The notes below the pieces were generated by a model. That model did no database searches. It was given only the letters and a program-made list of their open reading frames with translations, and was not told where the DNA came from. From JBJHBY01 sp050485745 (GTDB lineage: Bacteria; Pseudomonadota; Gammaproteobacteria; Pseudomonadales; CAMLJR01), in NCBI GenBank assembly GCA_050485745.1, contig JBJHBY010000044.1, positions 1 to 17,715 of the forward strand: 17,715 nucleotides of DNA. Direction: 5' to 3'. The first letter of the stretch is position 1. Every line of letters starts with the position of its first letter. Position numbers and translations under genes: made by a program. Below are positions 5,505 to 13,047 of this stretch, piece after piece.

Positions 5505-7307
5505 TCAGGGCGTGTAGGTCACGCTGAGAAAGGCCTCGACACCCGGCTGCTTGTAACCCCCGGAGAGCTGGTAGTCGCGGTCGAGTATGTTGTCGATCTT
5601 TGCCTGGACCAGCCATTGCGGGTTGAAGCGGTAGCCAGCGCGCAGGTTGACCTGCCCGTAACCCGCCAGGCGGTTCGCGCCTTCCAGGCGACGTCCCTCG
5701 CCGCGCAGCGTCATGCCGAGTTGCCATGGGCCGAAGGCGCGGTCCAGGTCGAGGCTGGCGTAACGGCGCGGGCGCCGGGTGAGTTCATCGCCGGTATCGC
5801 GGTCTTCGTGGTCGAGCAAGGTCGCCGAGAGGACCACGTCCCAGCCCGCGAGCAGGGTGGCGGCAGTGGCTTCCAGGCCCTGAATGCGGGCGCGGCCGAT
5901 CTGCTCAAGCTGCCAGGTCATCGGGTTGGAGATCAACAGGTTTTTCACATCATTCTGGAAGATACTGGCGGACCATTGCACACCCAGGTGCTGGCCGCGC
6001 ACCTCCAGTTCGATGTTCTCCGATTCCTCAGGCCTGAAGTCAGGGTTACCGCCCCAGGGGCCGTAGAGGTCGTTGAAGGTGGGGGCCTTGAAGCCCTCGC
6101 TGTAGGAGGCGATCACTCGGATATCACCCGGCAGATTGGCGCCGATGGCGATGTTTCCGGTATTGAAGGTGCCGTACTGGTCGTTATCGTCGTGACGCAG
6201 GCCGGCGACTGTGTCGACTACTCCCCACTGGGACTGCAGCTGGCCGTAATAGGCCTTGTTGTCGCGTTCGTCCACATCGTAGGCGGTGAGGCTGGACACC
6301 TCGTCGCGGTCGAAGTCGTAGCCCAGTGTCAGCAAGTGCTGTTCATGCAGATTGAGATCGTTCTGCCAGTGATACTGGGTGCGCGTGGTCTTGATTTCTC
6401 CGGTATAGGATTCGCGCTCCTTCGAGTCGTCAACGCTGCGGCCATAACGCAGGCTGGAGCGCCAGATTGGCAGGATGCGTGCATCCAGCTCCACGCCCAA
6501 TGCCTCCACGCGCTGCAGGCGGTGCGGGTTGCAGGTGGCGCAGGCAAAGGCATTGTCATATTCCGCCTTTGATCGGCTGTCCTGATAGAAGGCACGTGCG
6601 GTCAGTTGTTCCGTCACACGGTGTTCCATGCTCAGGCTGATGGCGCGCTGGCGGAACGCGTCATCGTCGTCATCCGGGGGCGTTTTGCGGGTCGTGTGAT
6701 CGGTGCCCCCGGTGTAGAAGTCGGATACGGTAGCGTTGAAGTTGAAGTCCTCCGTGCCGCCACCGACGCTGGCGCTGACTTCACGGGTCTTGTTGCTGCC
6801 GATGCCGGCGCGCAGGGTCGGTTGCAGGTCACCCTGTTCGCGCCGGGTGATGATGTTGATCACACCACCGATGGCGTCGGAGCCGTACAGGCTGGAGCGC
6901 GGCCCGCGCACGACTTCGATGCGCTCTATCGTCGCCGGGCTCAGCAGTTCCAGGCTGGCGCGCCCGGTGGTGCCGCTGCCGATACGTACGCCGTCGATCA
7001 TCACCAGGGTGTGATTGGAGTTGTTGCCGCGCAGGAACAGGGCGGTGACCGCACCGCGGCCACCCTCGCGCCCGAAACTGACCCCCGGCACCCGGCTGAG
7101 CAGGTCCACCAGGTCCCGGGCCTGCAGGCGTTCGATGTCGGCACGGTCAAAAACGGTGACCGGCGCCAGGGTCTGGCTCAGGGGCTGTGGGGTACGTGTG
7201 GCGGTGACCAGGATCTGGTCCGTGTTCTCGGCGAGTGCCAGCGGGCTGGCCGCCAGGGCGCCAGTGAGCAATACGGGCAGCACGCTGCCCCGGTTCGGGT
7301 GTGACAT
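5505..7307 (-). CDS. btuB: TonB-dependent vitamin B12 receptor
   Basis: Outer-membrane receptor that imports cobalamin using TonB energy. The 600-residue length is normal for BtuB. A signal peptide (1-26, cleavage after LALA) is followed by the TonB box DQILVTATR (30-38), close to the DTLVVTANR of E. coli BtuB. The plug domain has RVPGVSFGREGGRG, LFLRGNNSNHTLVMIDGVR and VVRGPRSSLYGSDAIGGVIN, then a barrel with a CATC cysteine pair in one loop and an acidic PPDDDDD loop that may bind calcium as in E. coli BtuB. Start ATG 7307 has GAGGA seven bases upstream. The leader holds a complete cobalamin riboswitch with its own promoter, which independently supports the B12 assignment. No other cobalamin genes follow; a strong terminator closes the unit. 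It is only distantly related to the two receptors at 10280-15407. Confidence 0.94.
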   Translation of the reverse strand: MSHPNRGSVLPVLLTGALAASPLALAENTDQILVTATRTPQPLSQTLAPVTVFDRADIERLQARDLVDLLSRVPGVSFGREGGRGAVTALFLRGNNSNHTLVMIDGVRIGSGTTGRASLELLSPATIERIEVVRGPRSSLYGSDAIGGVINIITRREQGDLQPTLRAGIGSNKTREVSASVGGGTEDFNFNATVSDFYTGGTDHTTRKTPPDDDDDAFRQRAISLSMEHRVTEQLTARAFYQDSRSKAEYDNAFACATCNPHRLQRVEALGVELDARILPIWRSSLRYGRSVDDSKERESYTGEIKTTRTQYHWQNDLNLHEQHLLTLGYDFDRDEVSSLTAYDVDERDNKAYYGQLQSQWGVVDTVAGLRHDDNDQYGTFNTGNIAIGANLPGDIRVIASYSEGFKAPTFNDLYGPWGGNPDFRPEESENIELEVRGQHLGVQWSASIFQNDVKNLLISNPMTWQLEQIGRARIQGLEATAATLLAGWDVVLSATLLDHEDRDTGDELTRRPRRYASLDLDRAFGPWQLGMTLRGEGRRLEGANRLAGYGQVNLRAGYRFNPQWLVQAKIDNILDRDYQLSGGYKQPGVEAFLSVTYTP

Positions 7308-7427
7308 GGTCGATCCTCGATTCGTTCAGCCGCTGGTTGCGGACAACATGGAAAACGAATGAGGGAGGGGAGCGTGGAAACGCCAGACGGGCTGACGGTC
7401 ACGGATGACGCCCTCCGCATCATCGCC

Positions 7428-7590
7428 GTACAGTACCGATCAGGCTGGTTCCGGGCTCGCCGGCCACAGTACATGTGGCTGGCCTACCGTTGCGGGGGCA
7501 GCGCTGGACTTGCGGGGGTTCTCCCGGGCGGGAGCCGCGCACCAGTTTCCCATTGAACCTGCCCCTCCCGCGTGCGGGTGGCAGGCACCT
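7428..7590 (-). promoter_or_regulatory. Cobalamin riboswitch upstream of btuB
   Basis: Read on the minus strand, all landmark elements of the class-I cobalamin aptamer occur in order: GGTGCCTGCC at the 5' end (7580-7589), GGGAAACTGGTG (about 7540-7552), CCCCCGCAACGGTAG (about 7485-7500), and the B12 box CGAGCCCGGAACCAGCCTG (7441-7459). A hairpin made by GGATGATGC/GCGTCATCC (7403-7424) follows, about 95 bases before btuB. In known cases adenosylcobalamin binding lowers expression. No T run follows this hairpin, so control is more likely by ribosome-site access or Rho than by intrinsic termination. Confidence 0.93.
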
Positions 7591-7605
7591 GTTCAGTGGG
7601 GCGGC

Positions 7606-7634
7606 ACTCTATGGGGCTGTCACACGCTTGTCAA
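7606..7634 (-). promoter_or_regulatory. Sigma70-type promoter for the riboswitch-btuB transcript
   Basis: On the minus strand a consensus -35 TTGACA (7629-7634) is followed after 17 bases by TAGAGT (7606-7611, 4 of 6 to TATAAT). Transcription would begin near 7599, about ten bases before the first paired bases of the aptamer. It lies between the panE stop and the aptamer, so btuB need not be transcribed with panE. Confidence 0.7.
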
Positions 7635-7649
7635 GGTGATGCGGTGGGC

Positions 7650-8615
7650 TCAGGCTGGCAGTGACGGCAGCCCGGTGCCGCTGCTGACGGCCTGCAACAG
7701 GCTGCGGTGGGCGGGCGCGGGCACCCCGGCCTGCTTCGCGGCCTGCACCACAAAGCCGTTGATGAAGTCGATTTCCGTTGTGCGCCCGGCGAGCACATCC
7801 TGCAGCATCGAGGAGCGGTTGGCCGCGGTGCCGTGGATCACTGCATCGACTTCGGTGTCGATCTGCAGCAGCCAGTCGCCGTGGCCGCGCGCCGTGGCGA
7901 CGGCGTTCAGCTCGCGCAGCAGGGCCGCCTGCCACTGCCGGGCGATGGCGTTGCCGGCGAGTTCGCCATTGCGGCAGCGCAGCAGGGTGGTGAGGGGATT
8001 GATCACGCTGTTGACCGCGAGCTTGCGCCACAGCACCGGCGCGATCGGTTCGCAATGGCCCAGGTGCAGCGCCGTCCCTGATAGGGCATGGATCACCTGA
8101 CCCGCGGCGTCGCGCTCACTCCCGCGCTCGCGGGCGCTGCCGATACGGGTCTCGCCGCTCCCGGCGTGAACACTGTGGAAGCGGTCGCGGCGCCAGGCGC
8201 CTTCGGTGCTGCTGCCCTGCAGCAGGCGCACCCCCGGGGGCAGCAGCGGCGCCAGGCGTTCGACCACGCCCAGGCCGTTGTGCAACAGCAGTACAATGGC
8301 GTCAGGGGCGAGGCGTCCGCGCAGGGCCTGCAGTGCGGGCAGCACCTGTTGTGCCTTGGTGGTGACCAGCAGGGCTTCGATGGCGGCCGCATTGCCGGGG
8401 GTATCACCGGCTCCGGCATCGGATGTCGCACATTCCGAATGCAGAGGCCAGAGCGTGTCCTGTTCATTCTGTGTGATGGTGAGGCCGCCGTGGCGCAGGT
8501 ACTCCGCCAGGGCCGCGGCGTCGCGCAGCAGCAGGGTGACGGGAAGCCCTGCGGCTGCCATGGCTGTGGCGAACACGCTGCCCAGGGCACCGGCGCCGAG
8601 CACGTGCCAGCGCAT
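7650..8615 (-). CDS. panE: 2-dehydropantoate 2-reductase (ketopantoate reductase)
   Basis: NADPH-dependent reduction of ketopantoate to pantoate, on the pathway to pantothenate and CoA; cytoplasmic. From ATG 8615 it is 321 residues (family about 300). The N-terminal Rossmann motif VLGAGALGS is at 5-13. TTKAQQ (85-90) and HNGLG (112-116) line the cofactor cleft. LWRKLAVNSVINPLTTL (195-211) holds the expected catalytic lysine, Lys198, and NRSSMLQDVLAGRTTEIDFI is the C-terminal family signature. The frame extends to a TTG at 8636, but the glycine-rich motif starts right after ATG 8615, which fits the family. It diverges from yajQ; the riboswitch and its promoter begin just after its stop. ApbA/PanE relatives with other 2-keto substrates cannot be excluded from sequence alone. 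Confidence 0.9.
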   Translation of the reverse strand: MRWHVLGAGALGSVFATAMAAAGLPVTLLLRDAAALAEYLRHGGLTITQNEQDTLWPLHSECATSDAGAGDTPGNAAAIEALLVTTKAQQVLPALQALRGRLAPDAIVLLLHNGLGVVERLAPLLPPGVRLLQGSSTEGAWRRDRFHSVHAGSGETRIGSARERGSERDAAGQVIHALSGTALHLGHCEPIAPVLWRKLAVNSVINPLTTLLRCRNGELAGNAIARQWQAALLRELNAVATARGHGDWLLQIDTEVDAVIHGTAANRSSMLQDVLAGRTTEIDFINGFVVQAAKQAGVPAPAHRSLLQAVSSGTGLPSLPA

Positions 8616-8663
8616 CAGTGCGGAGCCCCGGGGCAACAGCTGCTCACGGGCTCGCCGCGGGGC

Positions 8664-8691
8664 TTGAACCGCACCGGGCGGGTGGTAACAT
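8664..8691 (+). promoter_or_regulatory. Candidate promoter for yajQ
   Basis: TTGAAC (8664-8669), 16 bases, TAACAT (8686-8691), ending 30 bases before the yajQ start, within the panE-yajQ divergent gap. Confidence 0.5.
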
Positions 8692-8721
8692 CCGCGGGCG
8701 TGTCCAGGGGGAGTTCAGCAC

Positions 8722-9204
8722 ATGCCATCGTTCGATATCGTGTCCGAAGTGGATTTGCACCAGTTTACCAATGCCGTCGACCAGTCCGCCCGCGTGGTGG
8801 AAAATCGTTTCGACTTCAAGGGCGTCGAGGCCCGCTTCGAGCGCGACGGGTTGTCGGTGACGCTGGTGGCTGAAGCCGATTTCCAGTTGCAGCAGATGGA
8901 AGACATGCTGCGCGCCAGCCTGATCAAGTGCAAGATTGATCCGCTGGCCATGGAGGCGGGGGAGCAACAAAGCGCGGGCAAGCTGGTCAAGGTGGCGATC
9001 AGCATGAAAAGCGGCCTCGAAACCGAGCTGGCGAAGAAGATCGTCAAGCTGATCAAGGAATCGAAGCTCAAGGTGCAGGCCCAGATCCAGGGCGATCAGG
9101 TGCGCGTCACCGGCAAGAAGCGGGATGACCTGCAGGCGGTCATGGCGTTGCTGCGCGAGGCCAGTCTGGAGCAGCCGCTACAGTTCACCAACTTCCGCGA
9201 CTGA
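8722..9204 (+). CDS. yajQ: YajQ family cyclic-di-GMP/nucleotide-binding protein
   Basis: A 160-residue protein of the usual YajQ length, conserved throughout: MPSFDIVSEVDLHQFTNAVD at the start, NRFDFKGVEA, the AEADFQLQQMEDML block, the basic KLVKVAISMKSGLE stretch, AKKIVKLIKESKLKVQAQIQ and VRVTGKKRDDLQAVMALLR. YajQ proteins have two ferredoxin-like halves; members in Xanthomonas and Pseudomonas bind cyclic di-GMP and act with a transcription factor, while the E. coli member binds nucleotides/RNA. The cytoplasm is expected. GGGGGAG eight bases before ATG 8722 is a strong ribosome site. Its last 27 bases overlap the 3' end of the opposite-strand hydrolase gene. Confidence 0.95.
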   Translation: MPSFDIVSEVDLHQFTNAVDQSARVVENRFDFKGVEARFERDGLSVTLVAEADFQLQQMEDMLRASLIKCKIDPLAMEAGEQQSAGKLVKVAISMKSGLETELAKKIVKLIKESKLKVQAQIQGDQVRVTGKKRDDLQAVMALLREASLEQPLQFTNFRD

Positions 9205-10185
9205 GTCGCCTCCCGCCTCGTCAAAAACCTGGAGAATGCGCTGCTCGATCCAGCTGCGCAGGGTCCAGTCCTGCAGGAAGCCGCAGTGCCCGCCGTGATC
9301 GGTGACTTCCAGGCTGATCCTGGGGTGTTGTGGCAGCTGCGCGAAATCCTCGTAGAGAATCACCGGGTCATCGCGGCTGGTGATGATATGCGCGGGAACC
9401 TGCAAATCCCCCAGCCGCTCCCCGCCGATGGCGTAGCCCTGGAAGTAGCTCAGGGTGTCCGGAAAGTCGGTGTAGCGCGGCACGAAGTATTCATTCATGG
9501 CGCGCAGGCTGCTCAGGCCGAGCAGCGCGTCGCCATAGTCATAGAGATCCGGGAACAGCGCCAGCTTGCGCCGCAGGGAGCGCCGCCACTTGCGCCGGAA
9601 ATAGTCATGGTAGAGGCGCGGTCCGCGTTCCAGCTGGTCCATGGTGCGCGCCGGGTCGATCACCGGGCACACCGCGGCGACCCGCGCCAGACGGATACCT
9701 GCCGCTGGTGCGTGCAGCGCCACGCGCAGGGCGAAGTTGCCCCCCAGGGAGAAACCACCCAGAAACAACCGCTCATGGGGTAGCTGCGCCTGGAGGGCGG
9801 CAACGGCGCCGACCACCTCCCGGACCCGGGTGGAATTGAACAACTCGCGGTTGAGGTGATGCGTCGGCCCGTGGTCGCGCAGGTTCAGCCGGACGACGTC
9901 GTAACCCGCATCGAACAGCCGGCCGCCAGTCGCGACCAGATAGGTGGAGTCCGCACAACCCTCCCAGCCGTGAATCAGAACCGCGAGGCGGCCATTGCCT
10001 GCCGGGTGTGGCGACCAGGCGCCGAGCAGGCGCACGCCCTGGCCGCAATCCAGCTCCACCGGGCGAGCCTGCCGCAGCAGTGCACGCGCCCGGCGCCGCG
10101 CCAGCCAGCGCCGCGGCCCGGTGCTGGACAGGATCGACTGCAGGTGCGGGTTGCGCAGCAGGGGAGGTGGGCGGTAGGTGGCCAT
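9178..10185 (-). CDS. YheT-family alpha/beta hydrolase
   Basis: A 335-residue cytoplasmic alpha/beta hydrolase of the YheT/ABHD1-3 type. PPLLRNPHLQSIL at 7-19 is the family's N-terminal signature. HGWEG (72-76) forms the oxyanion-hole region, NLRDHG follows at 101-106, and the nucleophile elbow GFSLGG (144-149) places Ser146. SRDDPVI carries the acid, and DHGGHCGF the catalytic His. An ester or amide hydrolase activity is expected; the natural substrate of this family is not established. The open frame reaches 10347, but ATG 10185 is the right start: it has GGGAG before it and the family signature follows at once, while the upstream part runs through the next gene's terminator. It overlaps yajQ tail-to-tail by 27 bp. 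Confidence 0.88.
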   Translation of the reverse strand: MATYRPPPLLRNPHLQSILSSTGPRRWLARRRARALLRQARPVELDCGQGVRLLGAWSPHPAGNGRLAVLIHGWEGCADSTYLVATGGRLFDAGYDVVRLNLRDHGPTHHLNRELFNSTRVREVVGAVAALQAQLPHERLFLGGFSLGGNFALRVALHAPAAGIRLARVAAVCPVIDPARTMDQLERGPRLYHDYFRRKWRRSLRRKLALFPDLYDYGDALLGLSSLRAMNEYFVPRYTDFPDTLSYFQGYAIGGERLGDLQVPAHIITSRDDPVILYEDFAQLPQHPRISLEVTDHGGHCGFLQDWTLRSWIEQRILQVFDEAGGDSVAEVGEL

Positions 10186-10235
10186 GAGCTCCCGGGGTTC
10201 GTCGTGGAAAAGCCCATGATACAAAAAAGTGATAC

Positions 10236-10260
10236 AAAAAAGCCGGCCCGAGGGCCGGCT
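10236..10260 (-). terminator. Intrinsic terminator of TonB receptor copy 1
   Basis: Stem AGCCGGCC/GGCCGGCT with loop CGAG, followed on the minus strand by six T. It lies 20 bases after the receptor stop and is identical to the one at 12997-13021. A 12-base direct repeat TGATACAAAAAA at 10217-10228 and 10230-10241 overlaps its tail. Confidence 0.85.
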
Positions 10261-10271
10261 GCTGTGGCGTG

Positions 10272-10286
10272 CCGCTGACTCAGCGG
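10272..10286. repeat. Stop-codon palindrome, copy 1
   Basis: CCGCTGACTCAGCGG, a 15-base perfect inverted repeat that includes the receptor stop codon. The same 15 bases occur at 13033-13047 over the stop of the second receptor. Confidence 0.6.
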
Positions 10287-12712
10287 TTGTACTCGTAGAC
10301 GAAGTCGAGACCAAAGGCCCGGGGTTCGTTCCAGGTGTTGACGGCAAAGCCCAGGCCGCCGAAGTCGATGCCGAATTCCCGGTAGTCCTTGTTGGTGATG
10401 TTGCGCACCCAGGTGGCTACCCGCATGCGTCCGTCGCGGCCGGCGGGAATGTCCGCCAGGGTGGCGCGGGCGTTGAGCAGCGTGTGGGAATCGGTGCCGT
10501 CATACAACACGAACTGCGGATGGTAGGTAAAGTCATCCACGTAGGTGGCGTCCAGGCGCAGGGTCAGGGTGCCGAACCGGAACGGCTCAAACTCGTATTC
10601 GATCGAGCCCGAGGCGCTGTGCTTGGGCGCATAGCGGTTGGTGGCGGCGATATCGGCGATGTCCACATTTTCCGTGCCGATCTGGGTGCCGGTGACCGGG
10701 TCAAGCAAGGTGGTGATGAACTCGTCGTACGTCACATCCAGGTAACCGTAGCTGGCGGACAACCGCAGCCCCGGCAATGGCGCCCAGAGCACGTCGATCT
10801 CCAGCCCCCGGGTGGTGGATTCGCCGGCGTTGACGATCTGGGTGGAGGCGCCGCCAGCACCTGCCTCGAAGGCGGCGACCTGCTGGTCGGTGTAATCCAT
10901 GTAGAACACCGCCGCGTTCACACGCAGGGAGCGATCCAGCCAGTCGGATTTGAGGCCGATCTCGTAGCTGATGATCTCTTCCTCGTCCACCGGGCTGCGG
11001 AAGGAGGTACTGGTGGTGGCGCGGGTGTTGTAGCCGCCCGCACGGTAACCCGTGGCCACCTTGGCGTAGGTGGAGAGATCCGGCGTCCAGCGGTAGTCCA
11101 CCGTCAGGCTGGGGTTGAACTGGGTCCAGGTATCGCCATCGCTGATGCGTGCCAGGCCGATATCATCGAACTGGTTGACCAGGTAGGTGCGCCGCTTGTC
11201 GTAGGTGTAGCGCAGGCCCAGGGTGATATCCAGGTCGTAGTCGATGGTATAGGTAAACTGGCCGTAAGCGGCATAGGACTTGTTGTCGGTGCCGTAGGCG
11301 AAGTGCGGCTGCCGCACCAGCATCGACGTGCCCATTCCGCTGTTGGGGAGCTGGGGGAGAACATCGCCCGCAAAGGCCTCCAGAGATCTGTCCGGGCCAA
11401 AAAGGAAAAGTGTGGGCAGGATCAGCTGCTGCGGGTTGGACTCGTTGGTTTTTTCCTCGAAATAATAGAGGCCAACGTTGTAGAAAAGGTTGTCGTTCAT
11501 GGCCGTGCCGATGAACTGGAACTCCTGGGTGAACTGCTTCTGGTCACTGCGCCGGCTCGCACCAAACAGGGGAACATTGCTGCCCTGCTGGACGGCGACC
11601 GGGGCGCCGTTGGCTGGGGGCAGCACGCTGGCAAGCGTCGCATCCAGGTCAAACAGTGTGGCGCCGTCGGCGACAATGGAGCCGAAGTTCGTGTTATCGA
11701 CGCCGCCATCCCATTCCCGGTAGGAGGTGATCGACTTGATGGTCAGGTCCGGCGTGGCCAGCCACTCCACCGTCAGGGCGTGCCCGTCGATATCGGAGAA
11801 GCTGTCGCGCGGATCGGTCACCTCGATGGGGATCCTGCGCTGCCGGCTCTGGCTGGCGATGGCCTGTGCCTGGGCGTAGGCGTCCCCACCCAGCGCAACA
11901 TGCAGGTCGCGGACATGGGAGAGTTGCTCCATCGACGGGTTGCTCTGCCGTTCGGAGCGGTCGAAGGTGTAATCCACGGTTATGTCGTCGGTCGGCGTCC
12001 AGCGCGCGGCGAAGCGGAAGGCCTCGGACTCCCGGTCGCCCAGGCGGCCGCCATTGATGCTGCTGCGCATCCAGCCGTCCTGCTCGGACTGCATGTAGGA
12101 CAGCTTGAAGGCGAAGTCACCCACCTTGGGGGTATCGATGGTGGTCTGGCTGCGGCGGTAGCCATAGTTGCCGAAGGACAGCAACTGCTTGAAGGCGAAG
12201 TCGCCGCGGGGCTTCTCGGTGATGATGTTGATGGCACCGCCGATGGTGTTGCGCCCGAACAGGGTGCCCTGGGGGCCGCGCAGGATTTCAATGCGCTCCA
12301 GGTCGACGATGTCGAAGGCCGCGCCGGTGTTGCGGGCGATGTACACGCCATCAAGATACAGCCCGACGGTCGGTTCGACCGCCAGCGATGTTTCCGAGGC
12401 CGAGACGCCGCGGATGCTGTAGGAGTAGTTGTCCAGGCTCGACGTCTGCTTCTGCATGCGGACATTGGGAGTGAAGGCCGCGACCGCGCCGGCTTCGAAG
12501 GCGCCGATCTGCTCCAGATCCCGTGAGCTGAAGGCCTGCATCGAAATGGGTGTGTCCTGGATGGATTCCTCGGTGCGGCGCGCGGTGACGATGATTTCCT
12601 CGAGAACAGCGGTGCGCCCCTGTGCGTAAGCGCCGGGGCTGATGCCGCCGACGGTTACCGCGGCAACGGCGGTGGCGAGTACGGTCGTGCGCACACGATG
12701 TGGCCTGAACAT
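10280..12712 (-). CDS. TonB-dependent outer-membrane receptor, tandem copy 1
   Basis: Outer-membrane active transporter of 810 residues. A signal peptide (1-30, cleavage after AYA) precedes the TonB box EEIIVTARRT at 38-47. The plug domain contains NYSYSIRGV (95-103), LYLDGVYIAR (118-127), LRGPQGTLFGRNTIG (144-158) and INIITEKPRG, then a 22-strand-type barrel to ...FGLDFVYEYNR. Start ATG 12712 is preceded by a perfect AGGAGG at six bases; the longer frame to 12910 has no such site and its upstream part is non-coding in character. The next minus-strand gene upstream, at 13041-15407, is a close paralogue; each has its own terminator, so they are probably separate units. This receptor type (VTARRxEESIQDTPIS) is common in marine and sphingomonad-like bacteria, and the substrate cannot be told from sequence. 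No siderophore, sugar or transporter genes are adjacent. Confidence 0.92.
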   Translation of the reverse strand: MFRPHRVRTTVLATAVAAVTVGGISPGAYAQGRTAVLEEIIVTARRTEESIQDTPISMQAFSSRDLEQIGAFEAGAVAAFTPNVRMQKQTSSLDNYSYSIRGVSASETSLAVEPTVGLYLDGVYIARNTGAAFDIVDLERIEILRGPQGTLFGRNTIGGAINIITEKPRGDFAFKQLLSFGNYGYRRSQTTIDTPKVGDFAFKLSYMQSEQDGWMRSSINGGRLGDRESEAFRFAARWTPTDDITVDYTFDRSERQSNPSMEQLSHVRDLHVALGGDAYAQAQAIASQSRQRRIPIEVTDPRDSFSDIDGHALTVEWLATPDLTIKSITSYREWDGGVDNTNFGSIVADGATLFDLDATLASVLPPANGAPVAVQQGSNVPLFGASRRSDQKQFTQEFQFIGTAMNDNLFYNVGLYYFEEKTNESNPQQLILPTLFLFGPDRSLEAFAGDVLPQLPNSGMGTSMLVRQPHFAYGTDNKSYAAYGQFTYTIDYDLDITLGLRYTYDKRRTYLVNQFDDIGLARISDGDTWTQFNPSLTVDYRWTPDLSTYAKVATGYRAGGYNTRATTSTSFRSPVDEEEIISYEIGLKSDWLDRSLRVNAAVFYMDYTDQQVAAFEAGAGGASTQIVNAGESTTRGLEIDVLWAPLPGLRLSASYGYLDVTYDEFITTLLDPVTGTQIGTENVDIADIAATNRYAPKHSASGSIEYEFEPFRFGTLTLRLDATYVDDFTYHPQFVLYDGTDSHTLLNARATLADIPAGRDGRMRVATWVRNITNKDYREFGIDFGGLGFAVNTWNEPRAFGLDFVYEYNR
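12165..12262. repeat. 98-bp perfect direct repeat, copy 1
   Basis: Identical base for base to 14863-14960. It codes the plug segment of both TonB receptors (from FGRNTIGG through the region before SFGNYGY). It is embedded in a longer highly similar region, so it marks the duplication or later gene conversion. Confidence 0.85.
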
Positions 12713-12996
12713 GAAGTACCTCCTGCGGATTGGCGTTGTTGTCTGTTCGCTGGATGACGGCCCTGGAGCGCGGGGCCGATCCTGAAGATGCCTGTGGCGG
12801 ATCCGTTGCCTGGACCTTGATGAGCCCCGGGGTGGCTGAGCAGGGGGCGGGAGGCGACATCTGAATCTGAATTCAATTTCAATAGCAATTATTGAATAGT
12901 CTGAAATCAAAGGAAATAAGCGCTGGGTCGCTAAGTCGGATTACACAGTGTCGGTCTTGATAGTTGAACTGCTGGTTGAGCTGGTGTCTTGATAAT
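12713..12996. other. Leader region of receptor copy 1
   Basis: No gene is seen in the 284 bases between the receptor start and the terminator of the next copy. The 12840-12960 part is AT-rich compared with its surroundings and holds a perfect 19-base palindrome (12878-12896), so the promoter and its control are probably here. No confident -35/-10 pair was found. Confidence 0.5.
12878..12896. promoter_or_regulatory. Candidate operator upstream of receptor copy 1
   Basis: TTCAATAGCAATTATTGAA: seven-base arms TTCAATA/TATTGAA around a five-base centre, about 165 bases before the start. The shape fits a dimeric repressor or activator site. It does not match the Fur consensus, and no equivalent was found ahead of receptor copy 2. 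Confidence 0.4.
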
Positions 12997-13021
12997 AAAA
13001 AAGCCGGCCCGAGGGCCGGCT
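12997..13021 (-). terminator. Intrinsic terminator of TonB receptor copy 2
   Basis: Same AGCCGGCC-CGAG-GGCCGGCT hairpin followed by six T on the minus strand as at 10236-10260, 20 bases after the receptor stop. Confidence 0.85.
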
Positions 13022-13032
13022 GGGATGGGCTG

Positions 13033-13047
13033 CCGCTGACTCAGCGG
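13033..13047. repeat. Stop-codon palindrome, copy 2
   Basis: CCGCTGACTCAGCGG over the stop of receptor copy 2, identical to 10272-10286. It is part of the duplicated 3' end. Confidence 0.6.

Noticed and set aside
4990..5517. Plus-strand 175-codon frame at the island edge
   Set aside because: Covers the antitoxin, the toxin remnant and the btuB terminator in antisense; composition is Arg/Ser/Ala filler.
5481..7304. Long plus-strand frames opposite btuB (5481-6572 and 6606-7304)
   Set aside because: The minus strand carries a full btuB with riboswitch, signal peptide and TonB box; the plus frames have no recognisable content.
8088..8873. Plus-strand frame of 261 codons over panE and the start of yajQ
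   Set aside because: Overlaps two well-supported genes in the wrong frame and has no motif.
10229..12526. Plus-strand open frame of 765 codons
   Set aside because: Antisense shadow of TonB receptor copy 1. It is rich in Gly/Val/Ala with no family motif or ribosome site, while the minus frame has a signal peptide, TonB box and plug motifs.
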